Of a stretch of DNA of 11,586 nt, positions 1 through 5,906 are shown piece after piece. The DNA comes from CAZTLI01 sp964614375 (lineage in GTDB: Bacteria > Chloroflexota > Anaerolineae > Aggregatilineales > Phototrophicaceae), in the NCBI GenBank assembly GCA_964614375.1, contig CAZTLI010000145.1, positions 1-11,586 on the forward strand, in the 5' to 3' direction. Every line of letters starts with the position of its first letter. The first letter of the stretch is position 1. Under the pieces are notes generated by a model. That model did no database searches and was not told the DNA's origin. It saw only the letters and a list, made by a program, of their open reading frames with translations. The translations under genes and the position numbers were made by a program.

Positions 1-1
1 G

Positions 2-199
2 CCCGCGCCGGATGCAGACGGGGATGGGATTGCGGATGCGACGGACAATTGCCCCGCAGTGCCTAATCCCGCACAGGCCGATATGGACTCGAATGGCATC
101 GGCGACTCGTGTCAGGATACCGACAATGACACCGTGCTCGATACGATGGATGCGTGCCCAATAGAGGCGGGCGACCCGGCAAATAACGGCTGCCCATAG
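2..199 (+). CDS. Thrombospondin type 3 repeat protein, C-terminal end (partial)
   Basis: This is the 3' end of a gene that begins left of the window; the frame starts at base 2 and ends at TAG 197-199, giving 65 residues. The residues read as calcium-binding thrombospondin type 3 repeats: DADGDGIADATDNCP, then NPAQADMDSNGIGDSC, then DTDNDTVLDTMDACP, ending in a short tail with NNGCP. The alternating Asp ladder and paired cysteines are the family signature. In this family the repeats bind Ca2+ and form a rigid stalk in secreted or surface proteins. Ending in a DACP...NNGCP tail is common in bacterial members. The catalytic or adhesive part, and any signal peptide, lie outside the window, so the full function is unknown. 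It has its own terminator and is transcriptionally separate from the peptidase genes downstream. The repeat assignment is firm; the extracellular location is inferred. Confidence 0.85.
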   Translation, partial: PAPDADGDGIADATDNCPAVPNPAQADMDSNGIGDSCQDTDNDTVLDTMDACPIEAGDPANNGCP

Positions 200-228
200 C
201 CGTTGTTTTTCCCCGTTTGATAAGACAG

Positions 229-256
229 CGCCTACAGACAATGTGTAGGCGTTTTT
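229..256 (+). terminator. Intrinsic terminator after the TSP3 gene
   Basis: A perfect 8-bp stem, CGCCTACA (229-236) and TGTAGGCG (244-251), encloses a 7-nt loop and is followed directly by TTTTT (252-256). It lies 30 bp after the stop codon of the TSP3 gene. This is a textbook Rho-independent terminator that separates that gene from the promoter at 277. Confidence 0.88.
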
Positions 257-276
257 CGTACAATAGCCATCAAAAT

Positions 277-305
277 CTGACGATCACGATAACAGATGGT
301 ACAAT
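277..305 (+). promoter_or_regulatory. Sigma70-like promoter for the peptidase/methyltransferase cluster
   Basis: A -35 box CTGACG (277-282, 4 of 6 matches to TTGACA) and a -10 box TACAAT (300-305, 5 of 6 matches to TATAAT) are separated by exactly 17 bp. It sits just after the upstream terminator and predicts a transcript start near 312, about 40 nt before the first peptidase gene. It is found by inspection only; position and spacing support it, but housekeeping consensus boxes vary between phyla. Confidence 0.55.
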
Positions 306-337
306 TCTCATCGGCATGTGGTTTGGCGTTGATGGAT

Positions 338-354
338 AGGGAGCGTGGGCATTG
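338..354 (+). promoter_or_regulatory. Ribosome binding site that fixes a TTG start
   Basis: AGGGAG (338-343) lies 8 nt before TTG 352-354. An in-frame TAG at 337-339 overlaps it, so translation cannot start further upstream. This makes TTG 352 the best start of the first peptidase, although no ATG is available nearby. Confidence 0.7.
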
Positions 355-1437
355 CTGGACTTAAAGGCACATTTGAAAGCGTTAGTTGAATCTCACGCTC
401 CATCGGGTTATGAGGAGAATATTCGCGCCGTCGTGCGCGAGGCATGGACAGGGCTGGTCGATGAATTTACACAAGACCGTCTCGGCAGTCTCATCGCCAT
501 CAAAAAGGCCACTCGTCCCCCGGAATCACCGCGTAAAATCATGCTCGCCGCCCACATGGACGAAATTGGCCTGATGGTGCGCGATATAGTCGATGGTTTT
601 TTGTTTGTGCATGATGTCGCCGGTATCGACAGTCGCATCATGCCCGCGCAACCCGTGCTCGTACACGGCAAGCAATCACTGCCCGGTGTGGTCGCGACGC
701 TGCCCAATCACCTGACGACTGCTGATTCTCGCAAAAAATATCCGACAATGAATCAACTGGTCATAGATGTTGGACTGTCTGCCAGAGAAGTCAATAAACT
801 CGTGCGGATTGGCGATTTAGTCACGCCCGATGTGCCCATGATTGAGCTGGCGAATGGACGTGTGGCGGCGAAGGCATTCGATGACCGGGCGTGTGTGGCG
901 GCGGTGACGTACTGCCTCGATTTATTGCAATCCATGCAGCATAGTTGGGATGTTTATGCCACAGCGACGGTGCAGGAAGAAAGCGGACTGTATGGCGCGA
1001 CGACGGCGGCGCATCACATTAACCCCGACATTGCCATTGCGCTGGATGTGACCTTTGCCGAACAACCCGGCGTCAGCAGCGATCATGCCAATGAGATGGG
1101 CGGCGGCCCGTGCATCGGCATGGGGCCAAATCTGCACCCGAAGCTCAACGAGAAAATTCAGGCCGTCGCCAAACAGCACGAAATCAAATGGCAGGACGAG
1201 GTGCTGCCCGGTAATAGTGGCACAGACGCCTGGGCAATACAGGTGGCGCGGGAAGGCATTCCAACGGCATTGTTCAGCATCGCTATTCGCAATATGCACT
1301 CGCCCGTCGAAACGCTGGACATCAAAGACATTGAACGTTCGGGACGCTTGCTCGCGTTGTTTATCGCCAGTCTGGATGCGGATTTTATGGCGGCGATAGA
1401 TTGGCAGGCGGGCAGCGACAACAACAAGGATGCCTAG
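352..1437 (+). CDS. M42 family metallopeptidase (TET-type aminopeptidase), paralog 1
   Basis: This 361-residue cytosolic enzyme should be a di-metal aminopeptidase that removes N-terminal residues from peptides, probably those released by large proteases. Members are often annotated as glutamyl aminopeptidase or, historically, as endoglucanase M (CelM). All expected active-site positions are visible: His68 and Asp70 in AAHMDEIGLM, the bridging Asp177 in AFDDR, catalytic Glu209 and ligand Glu210 in TVQEESG, Asp232 in ALDVT, and His316 in NMHSPVE. Residues of about 75-165 are the PDZ-like dimerisation domain inserted in the catalytic fold. The length is normal for the family (about 330-360). 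There is no signal peptide or membrane segment. The start is TTG, supported by AGGGAG 8 nt upstream. The stop codon abuts the next ATG with no gap. The family call is secure; substrate preference cannot be read from sequence. Confidence 0.93.
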   Translation: MLDLKAHLKALVESHAPSGYEENIRAVVREAWTGLVDEFTQDRLGSLIAIKKATRPPESPRKIMLAAHMDEIGLMVRDIVDGFLFVHDVAGIDSRIMPAQPVLVHGKQSLPGVVATLPNHLTTADSRKKYPTMNQLVIDVGLSAREVNKLVRIGDLVTPDVPMIELANGRVAAKAFDDRACVAAVTYCLDLLQSMQHSWDVYATATVQEESGLYGATTAAHHINPDIAIALDVTFAEQPGVSSDHANEMGGGPCIGMGPNLHPKLNEKIQAVAKQHEIKWQDEVLPGNSGTDAWAIQVAREGIPTALFSIAIRNMHSPVETLDIKDIERSGRLLALFIASLDADFMAAIDWQAGSDNNKDA

Positions 1438-2490
1438 ATGATACTCAAAGAACTGTCCGAAGCGGCGGGCGTATCCGGGCAGGAAGATGCCGTCCGCGAC
1501 ATCATCCTCAACGCGATAGCCGGGCATGTGCGCGATGTGCGGATTGACGCCATTGGCAATATCACCGCTGTGAAAAAGAGTAAATCTCGCAAAAAGCTGC
1601 CGCGTGTGCTGCTCGCGGCACACATGGACGAAATTGGCTTCATGGTCAGCGGCTTCGATAGCAATGGCCTGATTCGGGTCGTGAATGTTGGCGGAATCGA
1701 CCCGCGCATCCTGCCTGCCTTGCGCGTCAAAATTGGCAAGGATAGCGTGCCCGGTGTATTCATCTGGGCGCCGATTCATCTCAGTCAAGACGAGAATGTC
1801 GTGAAACTCAGTAATTTGCGTATCGACATTGGCACGACGACCAAAGACGCGGCAAAGGGCAAGGTCAAATTGGGCGACCGGGTGGTGTTCGACGCGCAAT
1901 TCATGAAAGTCGGTAAGCATATTTTGCGGGGACGTGCCCTTGATGACCGTGTAGGCTGCGCCCTGTTGATTGACATCTTGCAGGCGGACTCCTATCCAGT
2001 CGATGTGCTGGCGGCCTTCACTACCCAGGAAGAAATTGGTGTGCGCGGGGCACAGGTGGCGGCGAAAATCCTTAAGCCCGATGTCGCGTTTGTGCTGGAA
2101 ACGACACCCGCGGGCGACATCCCCGACCCGGAGCGTGAAGCCGATGATGATGACGACAATCACAATCCATCCACAAAACTCGCCCATGGCCCCGCCCTCA
2201 CCGTCATCGACTCGCGCATGATTACTGACCCGCGCATTTTGAATTATCAACGGCAGACGGCGGAAAAGGCCGGCATTCCCTATCAATTGAAGACCGTGCG
2301 CGGTGGTGGCACAGACGCAGGCGCGATTCATACCGCAAATGCCGGTATTCCATCGGGGGTGGTGTCTGTCCCGGCGCGCTATATTCACAGTCCCGCGGCC
2401 TATATTCATCGTGACGATTATGCCAACGCCTTGAAGCTGCTTCAGGCGCTCATCAACAATCTGTCGTGGGATGTGTTGAAACGGACGTAA
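1438..2490 (+). CDS. M42 family metallopeptidase, paralog 2, with acidic insertion
   Basis: This is a second M42 aminopeptidase of 350 residues. ATG follows directly on the stop of the first peptidase, and AAGGA (1426-1430), inside the end of that gene, is 7 nt upstream, so the two are co-translated. The metal and catalytic residues are His62 and Asp64 (AAHMDEIGFM), Asp169 (ALDDR), Glu198 and Glu199 (TTQEEIG), Glu221 (VLETT) and His317 (YIHSP). The fifth ligand is Glu rather than the Asp of its two neighbours, a substitution that also occurs in other M42 enzymes. After that ligand the chain carries a charged insertion (about residues 230-248, with DDDDD at 236-240). It makes the Glu221-to-His317 spacing 96, against 84 and 86 in the two paralogs. 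It is an active-looking cytosolic peptidase of unknown specificity and a possible subunit of a mixed oligomer. Confidence 0.93.
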   Translation: MILKELSEAAGVSGQEDAVRDIILNAIAGHVRDVRIDAIGNITAVKKSKSRKKLPRVLLAAHMDEIGFMVSGFDSNGLIRVVNVGGIDPRILPALRVKIGKDSVPGVFIWAPIHLSQDENVVKLSNLRIDIGTTTKDAAKGKVKLGDRVVFDAQFMKVGKHILRGRALDDRVGCALLIDILQADSYPVDVLAAFTTQEEIGVRGAQVAAKILKPDVAFVLETTPAGDIPDPEREADDDDDNHNPSTKLAHGPALTVIDSRMITDPRILNYQRQTAEKAGIPYQLKTVRGGGTDAGAIHTANAGIPSGVVSVPARYIHSPAAYIHRDDYANALKLLQALINNLSWDVLKRT

Positions 2491-2495
2491 AGCAT

Positions 2496-3170
2496 ATGGC
2501 TGATAATCCGTCACCTTCTGACATTATGCGTGATTACTTGCAGCGTGGCGACGCTACCGGCTGGTTCGAGGCATTGTATGCTGCTGCGGATGGTGATGCC
2601 AGCAGCGTCCCCTGGGCACACATGGCGGCAAATCCGCACTTGATGACGTGGTTGGGCGCGCATGACCTGCACGGCGAAGGCAAGCGCGCCTTAGTCGTCG
2701 GTTGTGGTCTGGGTGATGATGCCGAAGAATTGGCGCGACGTGGCTTTGCGGTCACGGCCTTTGATGTGTCGGAGAGTGCCATTGACTGGTGCAAACAGCG
2801 ATTCTTCAAAGGCGATGTGCAGTATGTTGTCGCTGACCTGTTTCATCCGCCGCAGGACTGGATCGGTGCCTATGACTTCGTACTGGAGAGTCGGACAATT
2901 CAATCGCTGCCATTGAGTCTGCGCGATAGCTGTCTGCGCCATATCGCCGAATTTGTTGCGCCCGATGGCAGGCTGCTGGTGCTGTGTCTGGGGCGTGAGG
3001 ATGCTACCGAAGCGACGGGCCCACCCTGGCCTGTCTCGCGGGCGGAGCTGGCGGTGTTGCAGGTGTATAGCTTGAAACAAGAGGCCTTCGACGTTTTTGA
3101 ATATCACCCTACAGGCTTATCGCACTTTCGGGCGGTGTATCGTCGGGCGGCACATCGGGATCAGGTTTGA
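2496..3170 (+). CDS. Class I SAM-dependent methyltransferase (TPMT-like)
   Basis: This 224-residue soluble protein has a Rossmann-fold methyltransferase core. Motif I is ALVVGCGLGDDAEELA (65-80). The acidic end of strand 2 is in VTAFDVSESAIDWC (86-99), a VVADLF segment (111-116) follows, and the post-motif region is DFVLESRTIQSLPL. The GDATGWFEALYAAADGD N-terminal segment and the GPPWPVSRAEL C-terminal segment resemble a bacterial family near thiopurine/small-molecule methyltransferases. Which atom is methylated cannot be told. ATG 2496 is preferred: it lies 5 bp after the previous stop and the protein then begins like its relatives. GTG 2466 in the same frame would overlap the upstream gene by 25 bp and has no ribosome site, though the site before 2496 is also weak. 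Its place between M42 peptidase genes suggests a shared transcript, but no known pathway links them. Confidence 0.85.
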   Translation: MADNPSPSDIMRDYLQRGDATGWFEALYAAADGDASSVPWAHMAANPHLMTWLGAHDLHGEGKRALVVGCGLGDDAEELARRGFAVTAFDVSESAIDWCKQRFFKGDVQYVVADLFHPPQDWIGAYDFVLESRTIQSLPLSLRDSCLRHIAEFVAPDGRLLVLCLGREDATEATGPPWPVSRAELAVLQVYSLKQEAFDVFEYHPTGLSHFRAVYRRAAHRDQV

Positions 3171-3217
3171 ACGTAGGTGCATTGTTCGCATTTATCCGGT
3201 AATCTAATAGTCGGGTA

Positions 3218-3235
3218 GAGGGAGAGTAGCGCGTG
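3218..3235 (+). promoter_or_regulatory. Ribosome binding site for a GTG start
   Basis: GAGGGAGAG (3218-3226) ends 6 nt before GTG 3233-3235 and is the strongest purine-rich ribosome site in the cluster. It supports GTG as the start of the third peptidase. Weak promoter-like boxes (TTGTTC 3182-3187, 17 bp, TAATAG 3205-3210) lie just upstream; they match consensus poorly and are not called separately. Confidence 0.65.
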
Positions 3236-4198
3236 ATTGAGTTAGTCAAGAAGCTGGTCGAAACGTGGGGGCCATCCGGCTATGAACATCATATCCGCAA
3301 GGTGATTGAGGCCGAAGTCGCAGACCTGTGCGCTGAAATGACGGTTGATGGGTTGGGTAATTTGATTTGTCGCGTGGGTAGCGGTGACAAGAAGGTGATG
3401 GTCGCCGCGCATATGGACGAAATCGGCTTGATGGCGACCTATACTGAACCCAGCAGCGGTTACCTGCGCTTTACCAACATCGGCGGACTGATTAACAACA
3501 CGCTGCATGGCAATCGCGTCCGCTTTGAAAATGGCACGATTGGCGTCATCGGTGTTCATGACAAAGACCAGTTTTATATTGATGTCGATTCAGCCGATGG
3601 CACCGATCCTGTGCCTGCGGGCAGTCCAGCAGGCTTCTGGCGCGAGATGGAGGTGCGCGGTCAGCGTGTCGTCGCCAAGTCGATGGATGATCGCATTGGT
3701 TGCGTGGTCGCGATTGAAGCGATGCGTAAACTAAAGACGAAAAAAACACCCCATAGCCTGTATTTCGTTTTCACTGTGCAGGAAGAGGTTGGTTTGCGCG
3801 GCGCACGGACCGCGGCACAGGCCATCGCGCCCGATGTGGGGATTGCGCTGGATGTCACAGGGACGGGCGACCAGATCAAAGGCCGCAAGATGGTGGTGAA
3901 ATTGGGCGGCGGCGCGGCGATTAAAGTGCATGACCACGGCCTCATCGTCCCGCCTGCTATCAAGAACTGGATGATTGCCCGCGCAGAGGCCGATAAAATC
4001 CCGTATCAACTGGAATTGCTAACAGGGGGTACGACGGATGCCGCCGCGATTCAGATTGCTCATGCTGGTGTGCCCAGCGGTTGTATTTCGATTCCCTGCC
4101 GTTTTATCCATACCACGAGTGAAACGGTGGATATTGGCGATGTGCAGGCCTGTGTGGACTTATTAGCCGGATTGCTGCAAAATCCGATAGATTGGTAG
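3233..4198 (+). CDS. M42 family metallopeptidase, paralog 3, short form
   Basis: This is a third M42 aminopeptidase of 321 residues, shorter than the two upstream. The active site is complete: His60 and Asp62 (AAHMDEIGLM), Asp152 (SMDDR), Glu184 and Glu185 (TVQEEVG), Asp207 (ALDVT) and His293 (FIHTTSE). The distance from the metal His to the bridging Asp is 92 residues, against 109 and 107 in its neighbours. The missing 15-17 residues fall in the PDZ-like dimerisation domain, where the family usually has a longer loop ahead of the IDIG-type strand; here it reads GVIGVHDKDQFYIDV. It starts at GTG with a good ribosome site. A 62-bp gap separates it from the methyltransferase gene, with no visible terminator, so it is either the last gene of the operon or transcribed on its own. 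No terminator hairpin was seen after its stop. It is cytosolic, with no signal peptide. Confidence 0.92.
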   Translation: MIELVKKLVETWGPSGYEHHIRKVIEAEVADLCAEMTVDGLGNLICRVGSGDKKVMVAAHMDEIGLMATYTEPSSGYLRFTNIGGLINNTLHGNRVRFENGTIGVIGVHDKDQFYIDVDSADGTDPVPAGSPAGFWREMEVRGQRVVAKSMDDRIGCVVAIEAMRKLKTKKTPHSLYFVFTVQEEVGLRGARTAAQAIAPDVGIALDVTGTGDQIKGRKMVVKLGGGAAIKVHDHGLIVPPAIKNWMIARAEADKIPYQLELLTGGTTDAAAIQIAHAGVPSGCISIPCRFIHTTSETVDIGDVQACVDLLAGLLQNPIDW

Positions 4199-4257
4199 TG
4201 GAAGAATAAAGAACACGTAAAAAATCACGATAATTACAAGCGAAATTTCTATCCGCA

Positions 4258-4286
4258 TTGACTTGTGCAAAGTCGTGGATTATGCT
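4258..4286 (+). promoter_or_regulatory. Strong sigma70-like promoter for the kinase-cyclase operon
   Basis: A -35 box TTGACT (4258-4263, 5 of 6) and a -10 box TATGCT (4281-4286, 4 of 6) are separated by exactly 17 bp. The 40 bases upstream are A/T-rich, as in an UP element. The predicted transcript start is near 4293. An in-frame TTG at 4263 lies inside the -35 box and so cannot be the translation start, which argues for the ATG codons at 4326 or 4338. Confidence 0.65.
4260..4274. promoter_or_regulatory. Dyad over the -35 box, candidate operator
   Basis: GACTT (4260-4264) and AAGTC (4270-4274) form a perfect 5-bp inverted repeat around GTGCA. It overlaps the last four bases of the -35 box of the promoter at 4258-4286, where a bound repressor would block transcription. 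The arms are short, so chance is possible. No regulator gene lies beside it. Confidence 0.3.
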
Positions 4287-4337
4287 TCACTTAATTTATC
4301 ATGTATAAACGCCGCTTCAATCTTAATGGAACAATGT

Positions 4338-5906
4338 ATGTCACAGGTGGAAGTCGAACAACCAACATTTGAAGATTTGGAAGTGCTTGCCGAAGTTTCG
4401 CAATTATTGACACTTCTGGATTTAGATTCGGTCATGCAAAAGGTCATCACGTTGGCGGCGAAAGCCGTCGGCGCGAACAAGGCGAGTCTGTTTCTACATG
4501 ATGAAATCGACATCGACTGGGGGCATATCCTGACGGCGCGTGAACTGAGCCGCGATGAGTCCTATCGAGTCGTGAGTAAGGTGATGCACGAAGGTCTCGC
4601 CGGATGGGTGATGCGCCATAAAGAAGGCACAGTGGTCTATGATACTGAACAGGATGACCGCTGGATTGTTTTTGCCGATGACACGCTGCCTGTACGTTCG
4701 GTGTTGTGTGTGCCCTTTTTGTTCAATGACCGCGTGCAGGCGATTGTCACGCTGACCCATCCCGAACCCAATCACTTTACCCCGTATCACCTGCGTTTGA
4801 TGACGATTATCGCCAATCAAGCCGTGGTCGCTATTCATAACGCCCAGTTATTCCACAATGTTCAATCGCAGCAGCGGCAGTTAGAAACGGTCATCCATGC
4901 CATTCCCGCTGTGCTGCTGGTGCTGGATGAGGATGGCACAGTCCTGCTCGCGAATGACGCGGCGCTGTCTCTGGTCGGCAGACAGCTTGATGGGGCAGTC
5001 GTTGGGCGGCATATCGCGGATTTTGTCGAAGTCGATACGGTATTTGAACCGGTCGTCAACATCATCAACGGGGAAATGCACGCGCCCCATTGGGCCTTTG
5101 AAGCGCGTTCCGAACGGCGACAGCAGGATTATCAAATTACCGTCGCCATGTGGCAAGACGAGTCTCGCGGGACGGCGGGTTATGTGGTGGCGCTGCACGA
5201 TGTGACCACCCTGCGCGATTTGCACCGCTTCAAAGATGAAATGCTGCGCGTCGCCTCGCACGATTTACGCAGTCCGCTGGCGTTGATTATTGGTTATGCC
5301 GATATGGTCGTGCTCGATACGCCCGACCCCGAATCACCTGTGCATGAATATGTGTCCGCCATTCGACGTTCGACAGAGCGCATGGGGGGATTATTAGACG
5401 ATTTGCTGCGGGTCGAACGGATACGCAGTTCGCCCTTAGAACTCCACGAAGAAATAGATTTTGAAAAATTGGTTAAAATTGTGCTGGTGAATATGCGTTT
5501 GATGGCGGATTCGCGCCAGCAGAAACTGGTCACGCAAATTTCATTAGCGGGTTTGCCCGGCATTGTGGCGGACCCTGTGCTTATTCGCCAGTCGATGGAA
5601 AACCTCATTGGTAATGCCACCAAATATACCCCCGACGGTGGTACAATTACGATTGAAACCCAATATGATGACGCGCGAGTGTATTTCATCGTCAAAGATA
5701 CCGGGATTGGCATTTCACCCGAACATCAACGCTTTGTCTTTGAATCGTTCTATCGTGTTGATGAGCTGTCCGGGCCAAAAGGCACTGGTTTGGGTTTAAG
5801 CCTCGTCAAAAATGTGATTGACCGGCACGACGGTGAAGTGTGGGTACGGAGTGAACCCGGTCGCGGCAGCGAGTTTGGGTTCTGGCTGCCCATAAATCGT
5901 GAATGA
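4338..5906 (+). CDS. Soluble GAF-PAS sensor histidine kinase
   Basis: This 522-residue cytosolic two-component sensor kinase (numbered from ATG 4338) has four domains in order. A GAF domain (about 17-170) contains HEGLAGWVM and SVLCVPFLF. A PAS domain (about 180-290) contains LDEDGTVLLANDAA. The HisKA domain has the H-box ASHDLRSPLA with phospho-acceptor His308. The HATPase_c domain has N-box ENLIGNATKYTP (421-432), G1 KDTGIGIS (453-460), F-box FVFESFYRVDE and G2 GTGLGLSLVK (482-491), so it looks active. There is no transmembrane segment, so the signal is intracellular; the GAF or PAS ligand is unknown. The start is uncertain: ATG 4338 has GGAA upstream, ATG 4326 has no ribosome site, and TTG 4263 lies within the promoter. 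No receiver-domain gene is adjacent. Its stop overlaps the next start in ATGA, so the cyclase/ATPase protein is its likely partner in the cell. Confidence 0.92.
   Translation: MSQVEVEQPTFEDLEVLAEVSQLLTLLDLDSVMQKVITLAAKAVGANKASLFLHDEIDIDWGHILTARELSRDESYRVVSKVMHEGLAGWVMRHKEGTVVYDTEQDDRWIVFADDTLPVRSVLCVPFLFNDRVQAIVTLTHPEPNHFTPYHLRLMTIIANQAVVAIHNAQLFHNVQSQQRQLETVIHAIPAVLLVLDEDGTVLLANDAALSLVGRQLDGAVVGRHIADFVEVDTVFEPVVNIINGEMHAPHWAFEARSERRQQDYQITVAMWQDESRGTAGYVVALHDVTTLRDLHRFKDEMLRVASHDLRSPLALIIGYADMVVLDTPDPESPVHEYVSAIRRSTERMGGLLDDLLRVERIRSSPLELHEEIDFEKLVKIVLVNMRLMADSRQQKLVTQISLAGLPGIVADPVLIRQSMENLIGNATKYTPDGGTITIETQYDDARVYFIVKDTGIGISPEHQRFVFESFYRVDELSGPKGTGLGLSLVKNVIDRHDGEVWVRSEPGRGSEFGFWLPINRE

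Noticed and set aside
2466..2495. GTG 2466 as start of the methyltransferase
   Set aside because: It has no ribosome site and overlaps the upstream gene by 25 bp, whereas ATG 2496 gives a family-like N-terminus 5 bp after that gene.
922..2514. A 530-codon open frame on the - strand opposite the first two peptidases
   Set aside because: It lies wholly antisense to genes with clear M42 motifs, has no recognisable domain and a His/Arg-rich mirror composition. It is a product of codon bias, not a gene.
3182..3210. Promoter before the third peptidase (TTGTTC, 17 bp, TAATAG)
   Set aside because: Only 3 of 6 matches in each box; the spacing alone is not enough to call it.
4199..4257. Terminator after the third peptidase
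   Set aside because: The stretch is A/T-rich but holds no stem with a following T run, so nothing could be called.
4263..4337. Extended N-terminus of the histidine kinase from TTG 4263
   Set aside because: The TTG falls inside the -35 box of the best promoter, and the extra residues resemble no GAF-kinase lead.
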